64,000 nt of DNA from Anolis sagrei (lineage: Eukaryota > Chordata > Lepidosauria > Squamata > Anolidae): assembly GCF_037176765.1 (NCBI RefSeq), contig NC_090034.1, forward strand, positions 94,352,500 to 94,416,499, written 5' to 3'. The notes beneath the pieces were generated by a model, which saw only the letters and a list, made by a program, of their open reading frames with translations, was not told the DNA's origin and searched no databases. The position numbers and the translations under genes are program-made. Positions 44,601 to 54,499 of this stretch are shown one piece after another (position 1 is the first letter of the stretch; each line of letters starts with the position of its first letter).

Positions 44601-47600
44601 AGCAAAACAGGAGGAAACATGAAGAGCAATATACCTGCCTCACCAGCATGTTTTAAAGCTTAGATCTTTGTTTCTAGTTCACCAAAGTGGAAGTCCCCAA
44701 AAAAGTCAGAGTGGGTGAAAAAAAAAAGATACCTCTGTGTAGTCATGTGCATTTGGGACTTACCTTGATTCGTTTCGTGTCCTGGCTTTCAGGAAGGTCC
44801 CCAATCCATTTTTGTCTGAGCCTCCCAAATTTGGAAGGTCAGATAATTGTTTTTTTGTTTTCGTTTCCATTATTTGGGGGGGGGGGGGCTTCACGCATAT
44901 GCCCAAAGCGACCGGATCTACGGGTGCAGGTTTCCAGCCTATGTGGCCGGGCCTAGCAGGACCTGCAGCTTAGGGACTAAAAATGAGCACTCCTGACTAG
45001 GCACTCAACTGCATGCCCTGCCAGGCTCAAGCGTGTAGGCCTGATGCCTGCACCCGTAGGCCCCAAATGCCTGGGCCTACAGGTGCAGGCTTTGGGCCTA
45101 TGCACCCATGTCTTGCAGGGCCTGCAGCCAACCAGTGAGTAACGAGAACTCCTTACTTGGTGCTCAGCTGCAGGCCCTGCTATTCCCCACACAATCTATC
45201 CGAAAAGAAGGCCTGCCTTCCTTTCATATAGATTGCATTTTTGTTTCAGGAGGGCCCTTTCCATTTCATAGGATCTTAGAGTTGGAAGAGACCTCATGGG
45301 CCATCCAGTCCAACCCCCTGCCAAGAAGCAGGAAAATTGCATTCAAAGCACCCCTGACAGATGGCCATCCAGCCTCTGTTTAAAAGCCTCCAAAGAAGGA
45401 GCCTCCGCCACTCTCCGGGCAGACAGTTCCACTGTTGAACAGCTCTCAAAGTCAGGAAGCCCCTCCTAATGTTCAAATGGAATCTCCTTTCTTGTAGTTT
45501 GAAGCCATTGTTCCACATCCTAGTTTCCAGGGCATCAGAAAACAAGCTTGCTCCTTCCTCCTTATGACTTCCTCTCACATATTTATACAAGGCTATCATG
45601 TCACCCCTCAGCCTTCTCTCCTTCAGACTAAACATGCCCAGTTCTTTAAACCGCTCCCCATAGGGCTTGTTCTCTCAAACCCTTGATTATTTTAGTCACC
45701 CTGCTCTGGACAACATTTCAGCTTGTCAATATCTCTCTTCAATTGTGGAGCCCAGAATTGGACACAGTATTCCATGTGTGGTCTAACCAAAGTAGAATAG
45801 AGGAGTAACATGACTTCCCTGGATCTAGACACTAGACTCCTATTGATGCAGGCCAAAATCCCATTGGCTTTTCTTGGCTTTTCTTTTGCCCCCGGTGGCA
45901 CAGTGGGTTAAAGCACTGAGCTGCTGAGCTTGTTGATCGAAAGGTCGCAGGTTCGATTCCGGGGAGCGGCGTGAGCTTCCGCTGTCAGCCCTAGCTTCTG
46001 CCAACCTAGCAGTTCGAAAACATGCAAATGTGAGTAGATCAATAGGTACCGCTCCGGCGGGAAGGTAACGGCGCTCCATGCAGTCATGCTGGCCACATGA
46101 CCTTGGAGGTGTCTACGGACAACGCTGGCTCTTCGGCTTAGAAATAGAGATGAGCACCACACCCCAGAGTCAGACATGACTGGACTTAATGTCAGGGGAC
46201 TACCTTTACCTTTACCTTTCTTTTGCCATCGCATCACATTGTTGGTTCATGTTTAACTTGTTTTCCACGAGGACCCCAAGATCTTTTTCACACGTCCTGC
46301 TCTCGAGCCACGCGTCCCCCATTCTGTATCTTTGCATTTCATTTTTTTCTGTCTAAGTGGAGTATCTTGCATTTGTCACTGTTGAACTTTATTTTGTTAG
46401 TTCCATCTAAATGGATGGAACAAAACAGAAACACTAATGAAATAAGACAAATTTCTGGCCCATGCATGCATTTTGGATCTGTGCAAAAGTAAAAAAAAAA
46501 AATTACTTACACAAGGCTTGCTAGATTTGGTCGTTTCGTTTCATAGATAAATCTTTTAAGCTTTCATCAAAGGACATTTTGAATTGCCTTTCGTTTTATT
46601 GTGTAGTGACCTATTCCTTATCATTCTGTGTTATTTCTCCCTCTTAAATAACTGGTGCTCAGTACAACAAAGATTTGGTAACTCAGGCAGTATGTACAAT
46701 TGATTGTGTGTGAATGTATGTGAATGGGCCTGTCTGATGGCTATGGCCCAATTCACCAGTTGGCAACACATGATTGGAAGGTCAGTGGTTTTCTTCGCCC
46801 CACCCATTTTGCAACCCTACTGCCCCCGGTGGCTACTACTATTCCACAGCTTTAAGGCATAGTAAAGGTAAAGGTTGTCCCCTGACATTAAGTACAGCCG
46901 TGCCCGAGTCTGTGTGCGTATATTTATTTATCGTGTCAGGGGCAACCAGACAATTGTATTACATTTCTAACATAACAAAACAAACAAACAAACAGACACA
47001 AAACAAAATTTGCAAGCTTGGTAGTTGATTAAATGTCCTTTGACCAGTATCTGGCCACTTGGAGTGCCTCTGGTGTTGCTGCAAGAAGGTCCTCCATTGT
47101 GCATGTGGCCCTCAGGTTGCATTGCAGCAGGGGGTCTGTAGTTTGCCCTTCTCCACACTCGCATGTCATGGATTCCACTTTGTAGCCCCATTTCTTAAGA
47201 TTGGCTCTGCATCTCATGGTGCCAGAGCGCAGTCTGTTCAGCGCCTTCCAAGTCGCCCAGTCTTCTGTGTGCCCAGAGGGGAGTCTCTCATTTGGTATCA
47301 GCCATTGATTGAAGTTCTGGGTTTGAGCCTGCCACTTTTGGATTCTTGCTTGCTGAGGTGTTCCAGTGAGTGTCTCTGTAGATCTTAGAAAACTATTTCT
47401 TGATTTAAGTTGTTGACGTGCTGGCTGATACCCAAACAGGGGATGAGCTGGAGATGTCACTGCCTTGGTCCTTTCACTATTGGCTGCTACTTCCCAGCGG
47501 ATGTCAGGTGGTGCAATACTGGCTAAACAGTGTAATTTCTCCAGGGGTGTAGGGCGCAGACACCCCGTGATAATGTGGCATGTCTCATTAAGAGCCACAT

Positions 47601-48645
47601 CTACTGTTTTAGCGTGGTGAGATGTGTTCCACACTGGGCATGCATACTCAGCAGCAGAGTAGCATAGCGCAAGGGCAGATGTCTTCACTGTGTCTGGTTG
47701 TGATCCCCAGGTTGTGCCAGTCACCTTTTGTATGATATTGTTTCTAGCACCCACTTTTTGCTTGATATGCAGGCAGTGCTTCTTGTAGGTCAAAGCATGG
47801 TCCAGAAGTCTGTGGGTTAGTACTCATCTCCATTTCTAAGCCAAACAGCCAGCTTTGTCTGTAGACACCTCCAAGATCACATGGTCGGCATAACTGCAAG
47901 GAGCGCTGTTACCTCCGGAGTCGTAGCTATTGATCTACTCACATTTGCATGTGTTCGAACTGCCAGGTTGGCAGAAGCTGGGACTGACAGCGGAAGCTCA
48001 CACCACTCCCCAAATTCGAATCTGCTACCTTTCAGTCAACAAGCTCAGCAGCTCAGCGGTTTAACCCACTGTGGCTTTAAGACATAAAGGTGGCAAAATG
48101 AGAGGGCGTTCTTCTGTTAAAGCAGAATTGGACACTTTCTCGGTGGTATCATTCTGCACTAAAGCAAGAAGTGCATTTCCTAGAAACACTGTTTTAGAAA
48201 GATATCTCAGGAATGAATCAAATTTTGACAGTAGGGCAAAAAGTTCGTCCCTCAGTGGATTATAGTGGAAAGGTTAATTCATCTCCCACTCCTAATGTTG
48301 GTGGACCTTATTCAAAATCTTCATTTGCTTTCCACCATAGTTCATAGAGGTTCTCTTCAGTTTCTGTACTATGTGAGGTGGGGAACAATACTATTGCTTT
48401 TCAGAGAGATACAATTTTGGAAATCTCTGATGAAGTGAGTGAAGAATGATTCTGAATCCAGTGTTCCATATTTCTTTTCTGACTACTTGTCTTGGCTTTC
48501 TTCTCCAGGTGCTAGATCCACGACCTACTTCAAAAAAGGCTGTGCTACTAATAAGATTTGTTACTTGCGGGCTGGATCATATATTAAATATAGGAGTTAT
48601 TCAAATCCTATCCCTCAGTGTACCAACGCTTTCTATAGTAGCTGA
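41602..48645 (+). CDS. PLI-gamma-like two-domain Ly6/uPAR protein, gene C (199 aa, 5 coding exons)
   Basis: Exons 41602-41653, 42110-42226, 42758-42910, 43874-44014 and 48509-48645 join in phase 1. Residues 1-17 ([17 protein letters not shown]) are a signal peptide. The first LU domain starts EPLKCETC and ends IVCCIGEAC with ten cysteines; the second starts NGKSCPACF and has eight. NRS in exon 3 is a possible glycosylation site. An in-frame Met five codons upstream (41587) is not conserved in gene B, so MKT is preferred. Intron 4 is enlarged to 4.5 kb by a SINE, a CR1 and another LINE. The last residues (NAFYSS) derive from sequence that is intergenic in gene B. Expected role: secreted phospholipase A2 inhibitor, by family resemblance. 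Confidence 0.86.
42110..42226 (+). CDS. Gene C exon 2, first half of LU domain 1
   Basis: 117 nt, TTTTCAG to T|GTGAGT. It encodes EPLKCETC and [10 protein letters not shown]. The frame stays open past the donor to a stop at 42385. Confidence 0.84.
42758..42910 (+). CDS. Gene C exon 3, second half of LU domain 1
   Basis: 153 nt, TTTGCAG to T|GTAAGT. It encodes [18 protein letters not shown] and ends [15 protein letters not shown]. Confidence 0.86.
42911..43873 (+). other. Gene C intron 3
   Basis: Its 3' part (43560-43873) matches 1-294 before gene A exon 4. No element recognised. Confidence 0.6.
43874..44014 (+). CDS. Gene C exon 4, first half of LU domain 2
   Basis: 141 nt, TTTCAG to G|GTAATA. 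It encodes [32 protein letters not shown] and a variable tail. Confidence 0.86.
44128..44458 (+). repeat. tRNA-derived SINE in gene C intron 4
   Basis: Head GAGCCCCTGGTGGTGCAGTA, B-box-like GGTCGCAGATTTGAATCC, tail ACCTTTACCTTTACC. Genes A and B lack it at the matching site. Confidence 0.85.
44920..45190. repeat. GC-rich minisatellite in gene C intron 4
   Basis: Matches the arrays of genes A and B. The palindrome is eroded here (GTAACGAGAACTCCTTAC). Confidence 0.7.
45272..46400 (-). repeat. CR1 LINE 3' fragment with nested SINE
   Basis: Minus-strand frames read [16 protein letters not shown] (near 45610) and [20 protein letters not shown] (near 45750-45810), the CR1 C-terminus. The 3' end is at 45272 (ATCTTAGAGTTGGAAGAGAC on plus). 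A SINE interrupts it at 45891-46217. Confidence 0.87.
45891..46217 (+). repeat. tRNA-derived SINE nested in CR1
   Basis: A box TGGCACAGTGG and B box GGTTCGATTCC are canonical for RNA polymerase III. Tail is ACCTTT repeats. Target duplication TTCTTTTGCC (45881-45890, 46218-46227). The intact promoter boxes suggest a young copy. Confidence 0.9.
46401..46861 (+). other. Gene C intron 4 segment
   Basis: Collinear with 27255-27690 of gene B. No element recognised. Confidence 0.6.
46862..48074 (-). repeat. tRNA-derived SINE, minus strand, split by a LINE
   Basis: The same SINE family in reverse: tail GTAAAGGTAAAGG at the left, head GGTTTAACCCACTGTG at the right. Target duplication CTTTAAGGCATA/CTTTAAGACATA. 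The LINE at 46915-47806 sits inside. Confidence 0.82.
46915..47806 (-). pseudogene. Non-LTR retrotransposon C-terminal fragment (Vingi/CR1-like)
   Basis: The minus strand frame 47793-47029 (254 aa) has [40 protein letters not shown] and [17 protein letters not shown], a post-RT region of the type found in Vingi and related clades. [15 protein letters not shown] is a knuckle-like end. Target duplication AGTCTGTG (46907-46914, 47807-47814). The RT core is absent. The clade is a guess. Confidence 0.78.
48075..48508 (+). other. Gene C intron 4, 3' end
   Basis: Collinear with 27705-28088 of gene B. No element recognised. Confidence 0.6.
48509..48645 (+). CDS. Gene C terminal coding exon 5
   Basis: 137 nt, TTCTCCAG to TGA. 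It encodes [18 protein letters not shown] and ends [12 protein letters not shown]. It is nine bases longer than in genes A and B, and the sequence after QCTN no longer aligns with their exon end. Confidence 0.83.
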
Positions 48646-48738
48646 GACTGCTGGGAGTTGCAGTCCAGAAATATCTGGTAGGACACATAATTTCCACCAC
48701 TGCTTTAGGATAATAAAAAATATTGAAAAATTGTTCTT

Positions 48739-48753
48739 GTCTATCTATCTATC

Positions 48754-48797
<44 letters not shown>
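48739..48797. repeat. (TCTA)n microsatellite
   Basis: About fourteen TCTA units with one interruption, 95 bases after the gene C stop codon. Absent at the matching place after gene B (29690). Confidence 0.92.
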
Positions 48798-48798
<1 letters not shown>

Positions 48799-48969
48799 GT
48801 TTTGCAGTAACTAGGAATGGGATTTCTCAAGGCATTCCAAGTGCAGAGCTTATTGCCTTGCAAACTGTCTGACCTTTCAATATTTATCTGATTTTTAATT
48901 GCATTATATTAAGCATTTCTTTTGACTGGAAATCAGTTTTTACCCTGTGAAATCTTACGCCTAACATGA

Positions 48970-49115
48970 GCTGGATCTACACTGCCATATAACCCAGAAT
49001 ATCAAAGCAGATAATCCACATTATCTGCTTTAAACTGGATTATGAGTCTACACTGCCATATAATTCAGTTCAAAGCAGATAATCTGGATTTTATATGGCA
49101 GTATAGACGGGCCTC
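48970..49115. repeat. MITE-like repeat, gene C flank
   Basis: Shared-position copy of 4285-4422. Confidence 0.58.
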
Positions 49116-49933
49116 AGTTTGTAGTCACCTTCAAAATTTGTTGCTGAACCTATGTTGTTGCAATAAGCAAATGTACTATTCTGTAGGAAAAGTAATGAAT
49201 CATGACTAGACATGTGAATTTCAAAGGGGAAATTACTTGAAACAATGATTTGTTCTCTGAATGCCTATCTTTTGTTGATTAAACTGTGCAACATGCTCAA
49301 TAAGTCTGTCATTCTTTTACCTGGAGCAAAAGAAATGCATTTGGGAAATGACTTGTCTTTATTAGTCCCTGGGGATGTTATGGGGAGGCTCTAGTCATGT
49401 TCATGGACTTTGCATGGATATACAAAAATGCAAATAATAACCAAATAAGGACTTCTGGCTCATGAATATCACAGAGTCATATCAGTAGGGGTGTACAATT
49501 CGAGAAAAACCTGTCCCGTTTTCAGTCCCATTTTTGGCTGGGCTCCCATTCTGTTTTTTAGGAAGTTCCTGAAATCTGGAGAGCGGGAATGCAATTTCTA
49601 GGATGGCAGAAGCTCAATTTTACTTCAAGAAGATCTGACCATTAGTTTCAGTGGGGGATATGTCCCTTATTTATGCTTATTGGGACAAAAATGGCCACAC
49701 TTGGGGGACACACCACTGCAAGCCCCCTAAGTTTCAGAGCATTTGGGTAATCCACTGAGTTTTAGGAAATGTTTAAAAGAGTGAGAGATTCAAAAAGGTA
49801 AACTAACAAGAAGGGCTGCGGGGGATGCTGTCGGACTGGTGCAGACACCCACAAGCCAGAAGGTAGGACTGGATGCGGGGGGGGGGGGGGGGTATAGCAG
49901 AGAGTGAGAATCGAAGGGGTGAAGGGAGGAGGA
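49116..49933. other. 3' flank of gene C
   Basis: 49120-49390 matches gene A and B flanks up to the empty LTR site (49394-49398). 49400-49640 continues as 31140-31380. A G run lies at 49877-49893. No gene seen. Confidence 0.6.
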
Positions 49934-50065
49934 ACTTAGTTGAATATCTTTCAGTCCTTTTTTTATTTTACTAGTAATTTCACTAGGGAGGAGTGTCTCA
50001 CCCACTCTTCCTTAGCAAAATTGCTAGTAAAATAAAAAAAGAACCAAAAGATATTTAATTAAGAA
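49934..50065. repeat. Long near-perfect hairpin
   Basis: Arms of about 45 bases pair: CTTAGTTGAATATCTTT at left with its near-inverse AAAAGATATTTAATTAAG at right, and TTTTTTTATTTTACTAG with CTAGTAAAATAAAAAAA. The central loop (AGGGAGGAGTG and CACTCTTCCTT) can pair too. Confidence 0.85.
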
Positions 50066-50485
50066 AATGTAATGCAGAAGAAAAAGGGAATTCTCAAAAA
50101 AAAAAACATTCCATTCCTTAAGCACTAAACAGCAGCAATGAGACAAACAGCTAGCCTATCTCTCCCTCTCAAACGCCAGATTTTCAGAAAGACACGTGAT
50201 CCACTTTCTTTTTCTGATTGGCTCTGATAAGGTTAAAGAGGGGAAAGGAAACCCACGTGTGGCTGCTCTTCTCTCGTGGCAGCCGAAGATCGGCCGCCAC
50301 ATTTCCCGTTATTGCCCTTCTCCGGTTTCCCCGCCCACCTGCTTCGTATCCGAGGATTTGGTTGCCGATTTTAGCCGAATCCGCTGAACTACTACATGGC
50401 CTAGAAAAGTCTTAGAGAAGACATGCTTTGTCAGACAGGGATAAATGAAAGCATGGAAGATGGCTCTGTGGATATAGACATCATG
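50066..50485. other. Unassigned sequence
   Basis: GC-richer stretch with GATTGGCTCTGAT and CCCGCCCACC words. No open frame that I can support. Confidence 0.4.
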
Positions 50486-50490
50486 CTCTA

Positions 50491-51260
50491 TGTGCAGGTA
50501 CAACTGCACCAGGAACTCCAATTTTGTTGGCTTTGCATTGAATGTTTGTTGTAGTCCTAAGTTTCAGGGACTCTGCAGATAGGTGGCTTCTTTTGGCTGC
50601 AATCATAGGGCAAGCCACCTGTCAATTATAGTTAGGTTCCCTGGTCCCGCCCCCTTTTTGGTTTTTGGAGGGAATAGGAGCCACTTTGGGTTCAGTCCAC
50701 ACAGAGAAGCTTTCCATGCAGGACATAATACCAAGAGTTCCTGTAGAAAGCTTCATCTTCTACAGCTTGGCCGGGGTTATACAGCCCACAGCTTGGCCGA
50801 GGAACATACAGCCTTACAGCTCCTTTGCTGAGGGACTTCAGTCAGCCATCACTGAAACCTGAACTCCTTTTCCCCTGGAAATCTACAAAGCTCTGCTTGG
50901 TAAGGGTTACTTGCGGAAGCCAGAAGCAGTTGGTACCGGGTGTAGAGGCTCCACGCCATCAGAGGCAAAGACAGACTGCCCAGATAAGAAGTTAAGGATT
51001 TCCCCATTAGTTACAGTTAAGAAGATAGTGCCTGTTCCCTGTGGACAAGATTGAAAGAGCCAATAGACTGTTAAGAAAGCTTTAAAGTACCTGTTTGTTT
51101 TCACCATAAAGAACATTGTTGAACCTTTAAGCAATCTAAAGACTCTGTTTTAAGGAAATCCAAGGGCGTTTAATCTGAGGCAGCCCCGGCGTCCCGTTGG
51201 GCACACGGAATTTATGTCCTGTCTATAGTCTTATGCACAGGCCCAGCGTGCGACAGCACA
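50491..51260 (+). mobile_element. Solo LTR downstream of gene C
   Basis: It begins TGTGCAGG and ends CGACAGCACA, with a perfect 5-bp duplication CTCTA (50486-50490, 51261-51265). The 3' part CCATAAAGAACATTGTTGAA, then GTCCCGTTGGGCACACGG, resembles R-U5 of reptile LTR elements. No internal region remains. Family undetermined. Confidence 0.8.
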
Positions 51261-51389
51261 CTCTATATCAGAGGACCTACTACCCCTTTTCAGAAAAAAA
51301 GTACTCAGCACTTCTCTGGAAATCTACCTTCTTCAAGGAAACAAACAGATGTAGTGACGAGGTTGCATTCTTTTATATATTAATATTAT

Positions 51390-51548
51390 TGGAGGCTCCT
51401 TCTTTGGAAGCTTTTAAACAGAGGCTGGGTGGCCATCTGTCAGGGGTGATTTGAATTCAATATTCCTGCTACTTGGCAGGGGGTTGGACTGGATGGCCCA
51501 TGAGGTCTCTTCCAACTCTTTGATTCTTTGATTCTATGATTCTATACT
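51390..51548 (+). repeat. CR1 LINE 3' end
   Basis: GGAGGCTCCTTCTTTGGAAG, then GGGGGTTGGACTGGATGGCC, ending in ATTCTATG repeats: the classic CR1 3' end. Confidence 0.9.
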
Positions 51549-51556
51549 ACCTATAC

Positions 51557-52334
51557 CAGTGCTTCTCAACTTTCCTAATGGCACGACCCCTTAATACAGT
51601 TCCTCATGTTGTGGTGACCCCCAACCATAACCCTAACATTATGAATCACCATGTAAATAATGATCTGCAGGATGTATTTTCATTCACTGGAGCAAATTTG
51701 GCACAAATACTCGGTATGCCCAAATTTGAATACTGGTGGGGTTGATTTTGTCATTTGGGAGTTGTAGTTGCTGGGATTTATAGTTAACATGTAAACAAAG
51801 AGCATTCTGAACCCCAGCAACAATGGAATTGAACCAAAGTTGGCACAGAGAACTCCCATGATCAACAGAAAACACTGGAAGGGTTTGCATTTAAGTGTGA
51901 GAAGCTTAGGTGCTCTTTTGTAAAAGCATGTCCACAGCAGTGGGTTAAATACTTTGATAGAAGAAGGTTTGGTGGGCATTGACCTTGAGTTTGGGAGTTG
52001 TAGTTCGCCTACATCCAGAGAGCACTGTGGGCTCAAACAATGATGGACCTGGACCAAACTTGGCACGGATACTCAATATGCCCAAATGTGAACACTGATG
52101 GGGTTTGGGGAAAATAGACTTTGACATTTGGGAGTTGTAGATACTGGGATTTATAGTTCACCTACAATCAAGGAGTGTTCTGAACCCCACCAATGATAGA
52201 ATTGGGCCAGACTTCCCACACAGAACCCCAATGGCCAACAGAAAATACTGTGTTTTCTGATGGTCTTTGGCGACCCCTCTGACACCCGTTTGTGACCCCC
52301 TCAGGGGTCCCGACCCTCAGGTTGAGAAACACTG
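51557..52334 (+). mobile_element. SPIN-like non-autonomous hAT, both ends whole
   Basis: Terminal inverted repeats CAGTGCTTCTCAAC and GTTGAGAAACACTG with a perfect 8-bp duplication ACCTATAC (51549-51556, 52335-52342). The 5' part (CCTAATGGCACGACCCC, CAGTTCCTCATGTTGTGGTG) matches what I recall of SPACE INVADERS elements. The interior (about 51730-52250) is the sequence also seen inside the Helitron at 40099-41346. Confidence 0.9.
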
Positions 52335-52601
52335 ACCTATACCCTACAACATGTTAAAGAAGATTGGAATTGCAATGTATTTAAATTATTAAAGTCAACC
52401 ATGGTAACATTTGGATTATAAACAATTAAAAAGAAAAAGAAAACAAAGGATAAGCTACATATGTAATAACTATGTTTCAAGTGGCTCCTAGATGGCTTAA
52501 TGGATCTGGACCAAACCCATGCCCCTCATGACCCATCTTACAATACTGGTGGGCCTGGGGGTTAAGGTAAGGGATGGTGGGAATTGTAGTCAGCCCACAT
52601 C

Positions 52602-52668
52602 ATAGAATCAAAGAATTGGAAGAGACCTCATGGGTCATCCAATCCAACCTTTTACCAAGAAGCAGGAA
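52602..52668 (-). repeat. CR1 LINE 3' end scrap
   Basis: CATAGAATCAAAGAATTGGA followed by AGAGACCTCATGGGTCATCC: the CR1 3' end in reverse. Confidence 0.8.
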
Positions 52669-52679
52669 AAGCTTTCCTG

Positions 52680-53567
52680 TTTGCAGTTCACTGGCAATAT
52701 TTCAAAACAGAATAAACTAGGCAGGGATTTTGAAATATCATACTCGTGCTCCTTTCCATTGCTCATGGGTCCCTTATTGTGATGAATTCCTTACTTGTTA
52801 GGCTAGGAAAAGCCTAGAAAAGTAGGCCCAGGAAGTTTGGCAGCCATTTTGGAAAACATGCCTGGGGCATCCATTTTAGATCTCATTTCTTGAAGGGGGC
52901 GTGCTTATGAGCAACTTGGAGGGAAATGAGGGGAGTTAGAGATTGGCTGGGAGAGAGTGGGTGGAGCTTAACTTAGAAAAGGGGAAAAATGGTTTTAAGG
53001 GGGCGTTTTAAACCCTGTCAGCTCAGATTGAGTCTGGGTGTCAAAGAAGAAAGAGTCAGGAGTTTGGAGTGGAGAAGAGAGAGTCAGGGAATCCTAAAGT
53101 GGTCAGTTAGCTAGCAGAGATCGCTAGTGAGAAGATTTTTAAAGCTATTAGGGAAGATAGCTGGTGGAGGAGTGAAGAGATAGCTCCAAGGAAGGACTAT
53201 CTGTGGTGGAGTTTAGAATTACTTTCAGAGAAGAAATCCTGTCAGTAATTTCTGGAGGGAGAGAGGAGTGTTACTTGCAACTACGTTTTGAACTGCTTAA
53301 AGAAACCACATGCTTTCAAGTCAGTATTTCACAACAGCTAAGCTTAATACCTGTTTTGTTCAGGTTCTCTTAAATAAACATTGTTATTTATTCACAATAT
53401 CTGCCCCACGTGTGCCTCTGTGGGTGAAGTTTTAAAAGCAGTTTCTTGCAGCAATCAAAAGTCTAATTATTCTTTTAAAATTAGATGTTTGAGGAGAGTT
53501 GTGTGAGTGTGAGAGGCCAGATGATCCTGTTGGATCCTGTTGGTGAACTTTTTAGAAGGTGAGCTCT
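52680..53567. other. Start of a further paralogous block, then an LTR-like stretch
   Basis: 52680-52778 matches 32695-32795. From 52780 (TGATGAATTCCTTACTTG) to about 53460 the sequence has LTR-like traits, including AATAAA at 53386 followed by GCCCCACGTGTGCCTCTG. I could not find both borders or a duplication, so this is only a candidate. Confidence 0.35.
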
Positions 53568-53575
53568 ATCTATAT

Positions 53576-54477
53576 CAGGAGTCCCCAAACTACGGCCTGC
53601 GGGCCACTTCTGGCCCATCAAGGGCACTTATCTGGCCCGTGGAGGAGGAGCACCCCTCCCCACACAGTGCCCCTCCCTTGGCTGGCTCATGCTATCCATC
53701 AGGCCTGATGGGCAGCTGCTCCGCATGGCCTACTTGCGCGTAAAGCACCTCACGAGGTGCTTTACGCGTGAGTAGGCCGCGTGGGGCTGCTCCTCCCATG
53801 GCAGGCTCATGCGTGAGCCAGCCAAGGGAGGCTGCCCCAGCGCTCCATGCAGTCATGCCGGCCACATGACTTTGGAGGTGTCTACGGACAATGCTGGCTC
53901 TTCAACTTAGAAATGCAGATGAGCACCACACCCCAGAGTGTGGTGCTCCCCAGCACCAGACACGACTGGACTTCATGTCAGAGGAAAACCTTTAACTAGG
54001 AAAATTGTGGAAGATCCAGGGTGGGAGAAAGAACTCTTGTCTTTTGGAGGTAGGTCTGAATGTTTCAATTGGCCACCTTGATTACCATTTCATAGCCTGA
54101 CAGTTTTTAGGGAGAATCATTTGTTGAGAGGTGATTAGATGGCTCTGATTGTTTCTTGTCTGGACTTCCTCTGTGTTTGAGTGTTGTTCTTTATTTTCAG
54201 TTATAATTTTAGAGTTTTTTTTAATACTGGTAGCCAGATTTTGTTCAGACTAGAAATAGGAAGATTTCCCATTCTCTGCTCCTGGAATTACTGCCTAAAG
54301 AGGGCTAGAAAGAACCCCCTCTAAGGGCCCTTCCACACAGCAAAATAAGATATGTGCAATGTGCATAAGAATTTTTTAATTGATTTTTTTTTAAAAAAAC
54401 AACCCCTATAATCCGGCCCTCCAACGGTCTGAGGGACAGTGAACTGGGCCCCAGTTTAAAAAGTTTGAGGACCCCTG
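53576..54477 (+). mobile_element. Long non-autonomous hAT carrying a SINE tail and a palindrome
   Basis: Ends CAGGAGTCCCCAAACT and AGTTTGAGGACCCCTG, with an 8-bp duplication ATCTATAT/ATCTATGT (53568-53575, 54478-54485). Inside are a 24-bp palindrome (53727-53778) and a tRNA-SINE tail (53839-53998, CTCCATGCAGTCATGCCGGC). Confidence 0.85.
53839..53998 (+). repeat. SINE tail nested in hAT
   Basis: GGCCACATGACTTTGGAGGT through CAGACACGACTGGACTTCAT: the 3' part of the SINE family at 45891, without head. Confidence 0.8.
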
Positions 54478-54499
54478 ATCTATGTGGTTAACCTTCTGA

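Noticed and set aside
52780-53460. A further solo LTR
   Set aside because: LTR-like composition and AATAAA are visible, but I could not find both ends or a target duplication, so it is not called as an element.
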